A stretch of 64,000 bases of DNA from Robiginitalea sediminis (GTDB lineage: Bacteria; Bacteroidota; Bacteroidia; Flavobacteriales; Flavobacteriaceae). This document shows, piece after piece, positions 8,652 to 17,699 of the stretch. Location: contig NZ_NGNR01000002.1 in NCBI RefSeq assembly GCF_002198115.1, positions 665,558 through 729,557 on the forward strand. Reading direction: 5' to 3'. Every line of letters begins with the position of its first letter. Positions within the stretch are counted from its first letter, which is position 1. Both the position numbers and the translations under genes were made by a program. Below the pieces are notes generated by a model. The model did not search any database. It saw nothing but the letters and a program-made list of their open reading frames with translations, and was not told where the DNA came from.

Positions 8652-10616
8652 CTTAAAATGGAACCAAAACCGAACCCCGTCCGAGGTTTTGTCTATGTTC
8701 AGGGAAGACTGCAATTGGTTCACGAGGCGGCGCATCAGGCGGATGCCCATGGAGTTGCTGGCCCGCTCGTCTGAGTCTTCGGGCATACCAACCCCATTGT
8801 CAGTATATTCAAAGAAGCCGCCTTCGCCGTTTTTACGGATGTGGATATAAATCTGCCCCTTCTGTTCCGGGTCCGGGAAGGCGTATTTAAAAGAATTGGA
8901 AACCAGTTCATTCAGGATAAGCCCTATGGGAATGGCCCGGTCTATATCGAGCTCCACCCCTTCGGCATCGATGGTAATATTGATCTGGTGCCCCCCTTTC
9001 TTGTATACGGATTGCACGCTGTTGATAAGGCTTTCGATATACCCCTGCATCTCGATGACGGAAAGATCGTCGTTCTGATAGAGTTTCTGGTGGATCAGCG
9101 CCATGGCCTTGACCCGGGTTTTCCCCTCCTCCAGGGCTTCTATAGCCGCCTTGCTCCGCGTATTCTTGGTTTGGAGACTAAGCAGGCTCGACACCATCTG
9201 CAGGTTGTTCTTTACCCTGTGGTGGATTTCCTTGAGCAAGGAATCTTTCTCCACCAGGGACTTTTCAATAATGTGTTTTTGTTCGGCCAGCAGCCGCTGG
9301 TTTTTGATATTCTTCAGATAGGCATAGACCAGGCCGGCAAACCCGAGTAAGGTGAAGACCAGGGAGATAAATACCAGGTTAATCCGCATATCCTGGGCCT
9401 GCATCCGGGCCTGGCTCCGTTCCAGGTCCATTTGCAGTTCATCCCGGGTCTGTTTGGAATTCTCCAATTCTTCATTGGCGACGATAGCCAGGAGCTGCTG
9501 TTTTTTAAGGGAGGTCTGGGAGCGATCGATGGAATCGCGCATGCGCACATTCTGCTGCAGATAATACACCTCTGCCTTGTAATCGGCCTGCATCTCGTAA
9601 TAAGAGGCCATCAGCCGGTTGTACTTCAGGCGTAATTCCGCATACTCCTCTCCGGGGACATCCCGGAGATACTCCCGCGCTTTCTGGGCATTGCCCAGTT
9701 CTAAAAACGCCTGGGCCAGGCCCAATCGGTTTTCCACCACCACCTGGCGCAGGTATTCCTCCGGGCTGTCCCGCAGCTGTCCAATGCTGTTTTCCAGGTA
9801 CGGCAGGGCATCCTCGTATTGTGCCAGCTGCAGGTGGGAACGGCCAATATTGCCGTCTATAATCGCCTTCAGGCGCTCCGCTTCGGCTACCTCTTTCTCC
9901 GATTTAATGGTGTTGATGTCATTCAGGTATACCGTGATGTACCCCTGGGCCTTCTTAAAATAGGAAAGGGCCGTTGCGGCAGAACGGTCCAGCAGGAGGA
10001 ACTGGCCAATATCGTTGTCGTAGACGGCGCTTTGGTACAAATCAGTTTCGTCCAGCAGCTTCTTCTTTTCGTAGATATAATCGTTCATCGCCTTCCGGTA
10101 CATGCCCAGGTTGGCATAGATATCGTAGAAAGTGACATTGTCGGCCAGGCCAAGTTCCTGTTTGCGCTTGCGAACCTCTATCTGTTTGTCGTACAACCGG
10201 AGCTGGCCGTAGCTCTTGTCTAGTAAATCCAGCAGCAGGGCCTTGGACTCCCCGTATTCGTCCCCTTCCTGGATACGGGTTAGCAGGTCGTTGGCCAGGG
10301 CAATACCCTTGTTGTAATTGCCGATATCGTGGTATAACTCGGCCTGCATCAGGCCGTAATAGCGCAATGCCGTAGAATCTGCGTTCTGGGCTGCCGTATT
10401 GTAGCGCATATTGACCTCATCGAGCCAGACATAGGGGGAATGAGACCGATACCGTTCTGTTTCCCTGAAGAAAAAATCCAATTGTTCGCCAGGGGTGGGC
10501 TGCTGACGGAATTCCATTAGGTTGTCCGGCTGGTCCATACCCAGATCCTGGCCGTAGAGGCCCAGGGGAGCCCCCAGCATCAGGCTTGCCGCAACCACGA
10601 TGTATATTGTCCTCAT
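8649..10616 (-). CDS. TPR-containing sensor histidine kinase (HisKA_2 type)
   Basis: 655 residues. Signal peptide 1-22, helical TPR repeats about 40-360, coiled coil 370-410, one membrane helix at 412-434. The dimerization domain carries EIHHRVKNNLQ with the candidate phosphoacceptor H465. The ATPase domain has the N-box LNELVSNSFKYAF (from 567) and DNGVGMP. The periplasmic TPR region is probably the sensor. The HisKA_2 subclass often phosphorylates LytTR-type regulators, and a LytTR regulator lies just upstream on the same strand. A 542-bp gap with a terminator separates the two, so they are probably not in one transcript. Confidence 0.88.
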   Translation of the reverse strand: MRTIYIVVAASLMLGAPLGLYGQDLGMDQPDNLMEFRQQPTPGEQLDFFFRETERYRSHSPYVWLDEVNMRYNTAAQNADSTALRYYGLMQAELYHDIGNYNKGIALANDLLTRIQEGDEYGESKALLLDLLDKSYGQLRLYDKQIEVRKRKQELGLADNVTFYDIYANLGMYRKAMNDYIYEKKKLLDETDLYQSAVYDNDIGQFLLLDRSAATALSYFKKAQGYITVYLNDINTIKSEKEVAEAERLKAIIDGNIGRSHLQLAQYEDALPYLENSIGQLRDSPEEYLRQVVVENRLGLAQAFLELGNAQKAREYLRDVPGEEYAELRLKYNRLMASYYEMQADYKAEVYYLQQNVRMRDSIDRSQTSLKKQQLLAIVANEELENSKQTRDELQMDLERSQARMQAQDMRINLVFISLVFTLLGFAGLVYAYLKNIKNQRLLAEQKHIIEKSLVEKDSLLKEIHHRVKNNLQMVSSLLSLQTKNTRSKAAIEALEEGKTRVKAMALIHQKLYQNDDLSVIEMQGYIESLINSVQSVYKKGGHQINITIDAEGVELDIDRAIPIGLILNELVSNSFKYAFPDPEQKGQIYIHIRKNGEGGFFEYTDNGVGMPEDSDERASNSMGIRLMRRLVNQLQSSLNIDKTSDGVRFWFHFK

Positions 10617-10671
10617 AAAGGTGCCCTATGGGCCCGATATCCTTACCCTCGGGCCAGGGGTGTTACAAAAT

Positions 10672-10679
10672 CAAACTTA
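10672..10679 (-). promoter_or_regulatory. -7 element TAAGTTTG of the TPR histidine kinase
   Basis: Perfect TAnnTTTG on the minus strand, 55 bp upstream of the kinase ATG at 10616. No convincing -33 TTTG at the expected distance. Confidence 0.5.
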
Positions 10680-10972
10680 CACCAATTCCACCGCATCTGG
10701 CAGCTTTTGTTGTAAACGCCCCCGAAGTTGTGGTAACTCCTGGGAATGGGCCCATTTACCGCATAACGAAAAAGGCCATGTTCGAAAACACAGCCTTTCC
10801 GGTTAACAGTAAGATTTGGGGATCTTATCTCTTATAGGTCAAATGTAAGGCGTCCCACCCGTTCCCCTTACGCTTTTGTTGTGTAGCCTTGTTATTTTGT
10901 GGTGAATGGCTGCACAGGGGTGGTTTGTCGACCCCGGGAAGGCGTTTAACGGGAAAAACACCTTTTTTCAAT

Positions 10973-11004
10973 AAAAAAGCCCTGCCGTTAGGTTGGCAAG
11001 GCTT
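10973..11004 (-). terminator. Rho-independent terminator downstream of the LytTR regulator
   Basis: Read on the minus strand, a 10-bp stem (right arm 10995-11004, left arm 10977-10986, one mismatch) with an 8-nt loop is followed by a T6 run. It lies about 155 bp after the stop of the LytTR regulator and would end its transcript before the kinase gene. Confidence 0.75.
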
Positions 11005-11158
11005 CTTTCTTTGAGAACACTATATGAAAATGAAAAAACGAATTCTTGATTACACCACGAATATAGGGAAGTACTCCCCGGGGAACCAAGGAATTGTTGT
11101 GAATGGCAAAAGAGGTGTTGTGAAAACGCGGGAGGGTGCTATCTGCCCTATATCCCCA

Positions 11159-11917
11159 TCAGGAATTCATGGATGAAATAATGAATTCCTTGAAATCCTT
11201 GGAGATCGGGATCAGGTTGTTATTGATCATGATATCCTTGGAATTTATGGCGTCTATATGGTCCACATTCACGATGTAGGACTTGTGCGCCCGGTAGAAT
11301 TTATTCCGCGGGAGCTTTTCCAGATAGTCCTTCAGTGGGGAACGCACCAGGAACTTCTTATCCTTGGTGTTGACTTCCAGATACACGTTATCCGCTTTTA
11401 TAAATTGGATGTCGTCGAACTGGATTCGGTAGTACAGGTGCTGTTTTTTGACGAAGATGGAATCCTTGAGCACCGAATTGGTATTGATCCCATCGGCGGC
11501 GTCATCGTCCTGCTCCCCGGCAGACGATGCCTTCTGCCCTTTGATGAAATTGGAAAGGGCGATCTCGATGGAGGTATAGAGGTCCTGCTGTTCAAAGGGT
11601 TTCACCAGGTAACCATTGGGTTTAACCGTCTTGGCGTTTTCCACAGTGGCCCGGTCGGAGTTGGAGGTAACAAAGATGAATGGGATGTCGTAATTGTCCC
11701 GGATATGCTTGCCGAGGTCTATCCCGGTTTTGTCGGATGCCAGGATAATATCGATCAGTACCAGGTCCACTTCCTGGCTTTTCAAAACCTCTACGGCCTG
11801 TTCAAAAACGATAACATTATCTACCACCTCATACCCGATTTCCTCGAGCATGGATTGCATGTCATCTGCGATAATCACGTTGTCCTCAACGATGAGGATT
11901 TTGATAGGTTGTTCCAA
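11159..11917 (-). CDS. LytTR-family response regulator
   Basis: 252 residues. The receiver domain is at 5-125 with the acidic pair E11/D12, phosphoacceptor D56 (LIDII), and K106 (LVKPFE). A 30-residue acidic linker follows, then the LytTR DNA-binding domain at about 150-250 (YRIQFDDIQFIKADNVYLEV, RAHKSYIVNVDHI). It starts at TTG (11917): the upstream in-frame codons reach a stop with no ATG, and the receiver begins a few residues in. The likely partner is the TPR kinase at 8649-10616. Targets are unknown. Confidence 0.88.
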   Translation of the reverse strand: MEQPIKILIVEDNVIIADDMQSMLEEIGYEVVDNVIVFEQAVEVLKSQEVDLVLIDIILASDKTGIDLGKHIRDNYDIPFIFVTSNSDRATVENAKTVKPNGYLVKPFEQQDLYTSIEIALSNFIKGQKASSAGEQDDDAADGINTNSVLKDSIFVKKQHLYYRIQFDDIQFIKADNVYLEVNTKDKKFLVRSPLKDYLEKLPRNKFYRAHKSYIVNVDHIDAINSKDIMINNNLIPISKDFKEFIISSMNS

Positions 11918-11952
11918 ATTCGCTTCGGTTTAGAAGGTTATCGCAGTTAAAA

Positions 11953-12861
11953 TTACAAAAAATAATCATTCGCGATATACAGCATAAGCCCCAAGGCAAA
12001 GGTACTGAGGGCCACCTTCTTCAATTCCGGGTCCAGAGCCTCAGGCCCCCTGGCCCGGGCAAAGGAAACCAAATGCAGGACAATGCCCAACAGGGGCAGC
12101 AATACCCATGCGGCCCGGGCGGGTTGGGAATGCTGCGCCACATAGGCGCAAATGGATCCCAACCCGACAAGACAAAGTATCCAATGGTAACGGCGGCCGC
12201 CAGGGTACCCGAGGTGTACCACCAGGGTGCGTTTTCCTGAGCGAGCGTCACTTTCGCAGTCCCTGAGGTTATTCAGGTTTAAGACGGCTGCAGAGAATGC
12301 CCCTATGGCGATGGCCGGCCACCAGGCCTCCGGGAGAAGGTCCCTAGTATAGAGGAACTGGCTTCCCTGCACGCTCAGCAACCCGAAAAAGAGGAAGACA
12401 AAAAGGTCTCCCAACCCTTTGTAACCGTACGCCCCTGCCCCTACCGTGTAGCGCACCGAAGCCCAAATGGCAAGGGCGCCCAACGCGCCGAACAACAGGA
12501 GGTATCCCAGCTGGCCCCAGCCAAAGGCCCTGAGGAGCGTTAACAAGGTGAGCAGGCCGCTCAGGAAGATCATTACCCAAATCCCTCTTTTAAGGGCCTG
12601 GCGGCTGAGGGCCCCGGACTGCAGGGCCCGGGCGGGGCCTATGCGTTCTTCGTTGTCTGTCCCTTTTACCCCATCCCCATAATCGTTGGCAAAATTGGAA
12701 GTGATCTGATATGAAAGGGTGGTGGCAAGGGTGAGGATAAAAAGAAGGGTATCCCGGTATCCGCTGGCATGCGCCAGGGCCGTTCCGGCCAGGATCCCGG
12801 CTACCGATAAAGGCAGGGTCCGCAGCCTCGCGGCACCCAACCAGGGTTTCAGCTGCTGCAA
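11953..12861 (-). CDS. menA: 1,4-Dihydroxy-2-naphthoate polyprenyltransferase (menA)
   Basis: 302 residues of the UbiA prenyltransferase superfamily with about eight or nine membrane helices. The first Asp-rich motif is NDYGDGVKGTD at 59-69, and a second is in NLNNLRDCESDARSGKRT. The start KPWLGAARLRTLPLS is typical of MenA. It prenylates DHNA to demethylmenaquinone in the membrane. It starts at TTG (12861), 2 bp after the upstream gene ends, which points to translational coupling. Confidence 0.9.
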   Translation of the reverse strand: MQQLKPWLGAARLRTLPLSVAGILAGTALAHASGYRDTLLFILTLATTLSYQITSNFANDYGDGVKGTDNEERIGPARALQSGALSRQALKRGIWVMIFLSGLLTLLTLLRAFGWGQLGYLLLFGALGALAIWASVRYTVGAGAYGYKGLGDLFVFLFFGLLSVQGSQFLYTRDLLPEAWWPAIAIGAFSAAVLNLNNLRDCESDARSGKRTLVVHLGYPGGRRYHWILCLVGLGSICAYVAQHSQPARAAWVLLPLLGIVLHLVSFARARGPEALDPELKKVALSTFALGLMLYIANDYFL

Positions 12862-12863
12862 GG

Positions 12864-13463
12864 TCAGTCGGGGTCTTCTATTTTTAAGCGCTTGCCCTCT
12901 TTGTAGGAGGCGACAAATGCGTCCTTGAAGCCCATATCCACAAGTTCCCTGCGGAAGCGTTGTGCCTCCTCCAGGGTTTCGAAATTCCCGATGGAATACG
13001 CGTAGAAGGGGTTGGTCTTGACAAACAGGGTATTGGTCAGCGACTCGGAGGCCAGGCTGAGGTTATTGTCCACAAAAGCCTTGACCTGTACCGAATAGAT
13101 GGTTTCCTTTTCCAGGAATTGTTTGGCCAGGTAGAATTCCTTGACCAGGCTTAATTCCTCGTTCTGCTGCCTGAGGTTGCTGAGCCTGTTCCTGAAGACT
13201 TCCAGACTGTCTATAGAAACATTGAGATATTCCGAGTTATTCTGCTTGGCACTTGAGGTAAGGCCCACGGTGAAGGAGGCTACAGCCAGTGTCCCGATCA
13301 GGAACAGGGTGGTAACTCCGGCAAAGATGTTGCGCTGCAGTTTGGCACGGCGCAAATCCCGGTTTTTATACTTGATCTGGTCCAGCAGGCGCTCATTGAT
13401 AATCTGCGCCTTATCGATGTCTTTGTGCAGTTCCAGCAGGTCGCTTTCTTCGATAAATGGCAT
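12864..13463 (-). CDS. Single-pass membrane protein with a SPOR-like C-terminus
   Basis: 199 residues. N-terminal cytoplasmic coiled coil (about 5-45), one membrane helix at about 47-70 (GVTTLFLIGTLAVASFTVG), a second coiled coil (about 80-110), and a C-terminal segment (about 123-190) like a SPOR peptidoglycan-binding fold (YSVQVKAFVDN, AYSIGNFETLEEAQRFRREL). An envelope role is inferred. It lies just upstream of menA with a 2-bp gap but has no evident link to quinone synthesis. Confidence 0.7.
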   Translation of the reverse strand: MPFIEESDLLELHKDIDKAQIINERLLDQIKYKNRDLRRAKLQRNIFAGVTTLFLIGTLAVASFTVGLTSSAKQNNSEYLNVSIDSLEVFRNRLSNLRQQNEELSLVKEFYLAKQFLEKETIYSVQVKAFVDNNLSLASESLTNTLFVKTNPFYAYSIGNFETLEEAQRFRRELVDMGFKDAFVASYKEGKRLKIEDPD

Positions 13464-13570
13464 AAGGCAACGGTTTGATGGAAATTCCGCTAAATGTAAC
13501 CAAATTGGTGGGATCCGCCAAAGGAAACGCCCGGAAAACCAGGCAAATCCGGCAGGGGGGTTTCTCCCCT

Positions 13571-14401
13571 TTACAGCAACCGGATACCGTCCTGTGCCAT
13601 CTCGATCTTCCGCGCCTTATACAAAACGCCCACCCCTTTCTTAAAACGCTTCTTGCTCATCTGGAGTTGCTGCTGGATTTGTTCGGGGTCTGTACGGTCG
13701 TGCAAGGGGAGGAAGCCCCCCGCTTCCTGCAGAGCCTCCAGGATCCGTTGTGCCGCGGGTTCCAGCCCATGGTGGCCCAAAGGCTCCAGGACGATGTCCA
13801 GTTTTTTGTCCGGGCGTATGGCCTTGACATATCCGGAGAGGCGGTCTCCGGGTTGCAGGCTGCGAAAAATCTGGTCCTGGAATACCAGGCCTTTATGGGC
13901 ATCATTCACCACGACCTCTACCCCCAGGTCTGTTTGCCGGTAGGCCATCAGGGATACTTCCTCCCCGGCTTTCAGGCCCATGTTGTCGTTGGATAGAAAA
14001 CGCTCCAGCCTCCCGGAGGCCACCAGCCGGCCGGATTTCTGGTCCAGATAACAGTACACCGGGTAACTGTGGCCCTCCTCCATAGGGGCGGGCTGTTCCC
14101 GGAATGGGACCAGAAGGTGTTTTTCGAGACCCCAGTCCATAAAAGCCCCGAAGCGGCTTATCTCCGCTACGGCGAGCACGCCAAACCGGCCCCGCTCTAT
14201 AAGGGGCTCCAGGGTTGTGGCAATGGGTCGTTCCTCATGGTCGAGGTAACAGAAAACCCGGAGCATATCCCCTACCTCGCAATTCTCCGGAACATATTTT
14301 TTGGGCAACAGCACCTCGGCGGATTCCCCGTCGGAAAGGTATAATCCCACAGAAGTAGTCCTGGAAACGAGCAATGTATTGTGCAATCCGATTTCTATCA
14401 T
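13571..14401 (-). CDS. CvfB-like S1-domain RNA-binding protein
   Basis: 276 residues of tandem S1-like beta-barrels (GRFGVLAVAEISRFGAFMDWGLEKHLLVP, GDRLSGYVKAIRPDKKLDIVL) with a C-terminal winged-helix-like end (LQMSKKRFKKGVGVLYKARKI). This matches the CvfB/YitL family, known as RNA-binding regulators in Firmicutes. The role here is unassigned. It sits in the menaquinone gene run between the DUF2853 gene and the SPOR-like gene. Confidence 0.8.
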   Translation of the reverse strand: MIEIGLHNTLLVSRTTSVGLYLSDGESAEVLLPKKYVPENCEVGDMLRVFCYLDHEERPIATTLEPLIERGRFGVLAVAEISRFGAFMDWGLEKHLLVPFREQPAPMEEGHSYPVYCYLDQKSGRLVASGRLERFLSNDNMGLKAGEEVSLMAYRQTDLGVEVVVNDAHKGLVFQDQIFRSLQPGDRLSGYVKAIRPDKKLDIVLEPLGHHGLEPAAQRILEALQEAGGFLPLHDRTDPEQIQQQLQMSKKRFKKGVGVLYKARKIEMAQDGIRLL

Positions 14402-14458
14402 GGCCGGGGTGTATGGGCCTGCAAAGGAACGGTAATTTTTCCGGCGGGCCGCCAGTTT

Positions 14459-14800
14459 TTATCCGTAAACCGAGGTCTTTCCAAAATGGCGGGCCAGCAT
14501 GTAGTAAATTACAGCCCGGTACTTGTTCCGTTCGGAACGCCCGTACCTGTCAATTACCTGATGAATGGCTTCCATAAGGGCCGGGCTGTCTTCCATCCCG
14601 AGTTTGCCCAACAGGAAATTCTGCTTCACGCGTTCCAGTTCGGCCGCGTCCGAGCCGGATACTTTGGAGGCATCGGAGTTATAGATGGCCGGCCCAAGGC
14701 CAAGGGTTACCTTGGTGAGGAACTCCATATCGGGCTCCTCCCCCATTTTATCGCGGATATCCGAGGCATAGTGGGCAATCCATTCATCTCGTTTGCTCAT
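14459..14800 (-). CDS. DUF2853-family protein
   Basis: 113 residues, acidic and helical, no signal peptide or membrane segment. It matches what I know of DUF2853 (opening MSKRDEWIAHYASDIR, later RNKYRAVIYYMLARHFGK). Function unknown. It lies directly downstream of menD with a 22-bp gap and is probably in the same transcript. Confidence 0.75.
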   Translation of the reverse strand: MSKRDEWIAHYASDIRDKMGEEPDMEFLTKVTLGLGPAIYNSDASKVSGSDAAELERVKQNFLLGKLGMEDSPALMEAIHQVIDRYGRSERNKYRAVIYYMLARHFGKTSVYG

Positions 14801-14822
14801 AGTAAAAAGTATTGTGGTCCGC

Positions 14823-16577
14823 CTAAGTTAGGTATTCGAAATATTCGAGCAAAACCCGGTCATTGATCTTCCGTGCGGTAAAGACTTCCAACAGGGCTGC
14901 GTGGCCTGTTGGAATGTAAAAGGTCTCCAGGGCGCTTCTGAGTTCTTCCAGGGTGGACGCCTTGCTGTATGCCAGGCCAAATTGCAGGCACATATGCTCC
15001 GCTGTGCGGCCATGGGTGGTTTCAAAGTAGGTTTCGAACGCCGGACTATCCTCCCTGCCTGGCAAAATCCGGAAGATCCCACCCCCCGAATTATTGATGA
15101 GGATGATCCGGAAATCCTCGCGCAGATACTGATTCCAAAAGGCGTTGCTGTCGTAGAAGAAACTCAGGTCCCCCGTTATGAGTAAGGTAGGGGAATCGGT
15201 GTTCCAGGCCGCTCCCATTGCCGTTGAGGTGCTCCCTTCAATGCCGCTGGTCCCGCGGTTGCAGAAGACCCGGAGGGATGGGTGCATATCGAAGAGCTGG
15301 GCGTAGCGGACCGTGGAGCTATTGGCCAGCTGGACATGGGTGTGGTCCGGGATACCTTTCAGGATCTCACCAAAGGCCTGAAAATCTGAAAACGGGATTT
15401 TTTCCAGGTAGGTTGCCCTGTTTTCCCTGTGCGCCGCCCAGACGGCAGCCCACCTTTCCCGGTACTCGCTATTACCCGGGACTGACCCGGCCAGTAACCC
15501 GGAAAGAAAGGTACCGGCATCCTGCTGTATATGACGGCTGAGGCAGTAATAGGTGTCCATAGCTACCTGGGGGTGGATGCACCAGTGCTCCCGCGGTGGA
15601 TGGTTCCGTAAGAACTGCTTGATTTTTTTGGAGACCACCATGCCGCCCAGGGTCACGAGGATTTCGGGCTGCAGTTCCCGGAAGCCTAGTTCGCGGTCTT
15701 CGCCCAGTTCCAGCGGGGCCATGATACTGTCAATACTGGGGAAAAACGAAGGGTGATGCAGGTTGGATGTGGTCTCGGTAAATACCATAACAGATGGGTC
15801 CTGTGCCAGAGCTTTCAATACATCGGCTTCCACAGCCCCGGGCGAGAGGATTCCTACCAGGACCATTTTCCGCCCTGCCGCATTCCAGGCCTCCCAAAGC
15901 GGCTGAAAATCGGCAGTATCCATTTGGGGAACCGCCACGGGTCTGGGCGCCACCGAAAAAGGCGGGGTATCCTGAGTTCCATAGAGGGGCTCTTCAAAGG
16001 GAAGGTTCAGATGGACCGGGAGCCGGGATTCGAAGGCCACATCCAGGGCCGCGGCCCATTGGGCCTCATTGTGTTCCTGTATCCCTGCCTGCAGGGCAGC
16101 TCGTTCTTCAGCGGTTTGGGGGGCAGTACCCTCCTCCCAGCGGATGCGGTTGGAAGCGTGGGTAGCATCCTGCCTCAAATGGGCCTCGTAGCCGATATGT
16201 GCGCTCAATACCCCTTCCTGACGGATGGTCTGCCCATCCCCGATATCGATCTTGTATGGCGGCCGGTCTGCGGAAAGGACCACTAAGGGGATTCGGCTGT
16301 AATAAGCCTCGCAGACCGCAGGATAATAGTTTACCAGGGCACTGCCTGAGGTACAAACCAGGGCGGTTGGTAACCCAGATTGCTGGGACAGGCCCAGTGC
16401 GAAAAAGCCGGCACTGCGCTCGTCCACTATAGAAAAGCACTCAAAAAACGGGTCAGCACTAAAGGCCAGGATAAGCGGGGCATTGCGAGACCCCGGGGAA
16501 ATGACCACCTGCCGGATACCGCGTTTTTTGCAGTACTCAACGGCTGTATGTGCAAGAGGAATATTGCTGTACCTCAT
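14823..16577 (-). CDS. menD: SEPHCHC synthase (menD)
   Basis: 584 residues of the thiamine-diphosphate enzyme family. N-terminal VVISPGSRNAPL, catalytic-type E54 in VDERSAGFF, a central domain, and the C-terminal ThDP-binding part with GTSGIEGSTSTAMGAA and ITGDLSFFYDSNAF. It joins isochorismate and 2-oxoglutarate, releasing CO2, as a committed step of menaquinone synthesis. A perfect -7 element lies 8 bp before its ATG. The isochorismate synthase gene is immediately upstream. Confidence 0.93.
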   Translation of the reverse strand: MRYSNIPLAHTAVEYCKKRGIRQVVISPGSRNAPLILAFSADPFFECFSIVDERSAGFFALGLSQQSGLPTALVCTSGSALVNYYPAVCEAYYSRIPLVVLSADRPPYKIDIGDGQTIRQEGVLSAHIGYEAHLRQDATHASNRIRWEEGTAPQTAEERAALQAGIQEHNEAQWAAALDVAFESRLPVHLNLPFEEPLYGTQDTPPFSVAPRPVAVPQMDTADFQPLWEAWNAAGRKMVLVGILSPGAVEADVLKALAQDPSVMVFTETTSNLHHPSFFPSIDSIMAPLELGEDRELGFRELQPEILVTLGGMVVSKKIKQFLRNHPPREHWCIHPQVAMDTYYCLSRHIQQDAGTFLSGLLAGSVPGNSEYRERWAAVWAAHRENRATYLEKIPFSDFQAFGEILKGIPDHTHVQLANSSTVRYAQLFDMHPSLRVFCNRGTSGIEGSTSTAMGAAWNTDSPTLLITGDLSFFYDSNAFWNQYLREDFRIILINNSGGGIFRILPGREDSPAFETYFETTHGRTAEHMCLQFGLAYSKASTLEELRSALETFYIPTGHAALLEVFTARKINDRVLLEYFEYLT

Positions 16578-16585
16578 AGTGGTTG

Positions 16586-16593
16586 CAAAGGTA
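16586..16593 (-). promoter_or_regulatory. -7 element TACCTTTG very close to the menD start
   Basis: Perfect TAnnTTTG on the minus strand, with only 8 bp between it and the menD ATG. If used, the transcript would have a leader of only a few bases. No good -33 TTTG at 19-21 bp. Confidence 0.4.
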
Positions 16594-16625
16594 CAAAGCA
16601 GCGGGCTGTAAACCCACCCGGGGGC

Positions 16626-17699
16626 TCAGGAATTCTTGAGTACGGTGAGTAGGGTAGCACTCTTCTGTCGGGTTTCCTCCCACTCGGCCTGCGGGTCGGA
16701 AGCTTCGGTAATGCCCCCACCCACATAGATAAAGGCCTGTTCCTTCCAGAGTTGCATACACCGTAGGTTCACATAGAGGTCAAAAGCGTCGTCTGCCTCT
16801 ATTCCAAAGGCCCCCAGGTAACCGGTGTAGTATTCCCGGTCGAAATTCTCATGTTTTCCAATAAAGGAAAACGCCGTTTCGGGAGGGGTGCCGCAGACCG
16901 CCGGGGTAGGATGCATCCGGTCTACCAGCGACAGGGCCCGGTCCCGCCCCGCTTTCGCACCCAACTCGGTTTTCAGGTGCCATACCCCACCAGCCCGGAC
17001 GGGTTTTGGGGTACTCACCTCGGGGGTCAGGCGTTCTTCGGTCATGGCCTCCAGGATGTGCGAGGTAACCATGGCCTGCTCTACCTGCTCCTTTTCCCCG
17101 AATACGGGGGGATCGTCTCCCAGGGCCGGCAGCGTCCCGGCCAGGGATACGGTTTTTATGCGATTGTCGGCATACTGAAGCAACAATTCCGGGCTTGCGC
17201 CCATCCAGGCGCCAAAGCCAGGGTGTTCCCAGTAATAGCAAAAGGCATCAGGATAGGTCAGTTGCAGGCTCCTGAACAACAACAGGGCGTCCTCTGGAAG
17301 GGGGTGTGAAAACCGGCGTGCCAGAACTACTTTGTGGAGTCTCCCTTCCCGGATGGCCTCCAGGGCCCTGCGGACCATGGTATTGTGAAGGGCTTTGGCT
17401 TCTGGGTCTTCTGCCTGGGTAGCGGGTTCCAGTAACAGTCGCTGGCCTTTAACCGGGCACTGATAGAGCCGGTCTGCCCGGATCCAGACGCGTTTTTTGG
17501 TCGTAGGATCGAAAGGTTGCGCCATAAAACCCTGGAAGGCATCTTCAGGATCCCCGAGGATTTCTGGGCTATCCTGTAAAATGGCGATTAGGCTGGCGCT
17601 GCCGGGTTTGCGATAGACAGCGAAGGGCAATCCTGCGGTGCGGTGTTCGCCAATGCGCTCGCGAAACCCTTTGAACTTAATGGTCCTTGGCGATAGCAA
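16626..17699 (-). CDS. menF: Isochorismate synthase (menF-type chorismate-binding enzyme)
   Basis: 357 residues. Chorismate-binding motifs: KVVLARRF, SPELLLQY, SLAGTLPAL, HPTPAVCGTPP and REYYTGYLGAFG. It converts chorismate to isochorismate, the entry to menaquinone synthesis. Position next to menD favours MenF over a siderophore EntC or salicylate synthase. The only good start in reach is TTG at 17699, overlapping the thioesterase gene by 23 bp. Confidence 0.88.
   Translation of the reverse strand: MLSPRTIKFKGFRERIGEHRTAGLPFAVYRKPGSASLIAILQDSPEILGDPEDAFQGFMAQPFDPTTKKRVWIRADRLYQCPVKGQRLLLEPATQAEDPEAKALHNTMVRRALEAIREGRLHKVVLARRFSHPLPEDALLLFRSLQLTYPDAFCYYWEHPGFGAWMGASPELLLQYADNRIKTVSLAGTLPALGDDPPVFGEKEQVEQAMVTSHILEAMTEERLTPEVSTPKPVRAGGVWHLKTELGAKAGRDRALSLVDRMHPTPAVCGTPPETAFSFIGKHENFDREYYTGYLGAFGIEADDAFDLYVNLRCMQLWKEQAFIYVGGGITEASDPQAEWEETRQKSATLLTVLKNS

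Larger units (their letters stand above)
10617..11158. other. 542-bp intergenic region with promoter, hairpin and terminator
   Basis: This separates two minus-strand genes. It holds the kinase -7 element (10672-10679), an imperfect hairpin (AAAGGC at 10771-10776 pairing with GCCTTT at 10793-10798, with an inner TGTT/AACA stem), and a terminator at 10973-11004. I see no tRNA, tmRNA or RNase P signature. A 49-codon plus-strand frame at 11024-11173 is not convincing. Confidence 0.6.

Noticed and set aside
10771-10798. Hairpin AAAGGC...GCCTTT as a terminator
   Set aside because: The stem has mismatches and no T-run follows on either strand.
10617-11158. Possible structured RNA gene (RNase P, tmRNA, 6S) in the large gap
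   Set aside because: None of the conserved RNase P or tmRNA sequences is present on either strand; only local hairpins are seen.
11024-11173. Small plus-strand frame opening MKMKKRIL in the 542-bp gap
   Set aside because: 49 codons, no signal or motif, runs into the end of the opposite LytTR gene, and no promoter is visible.
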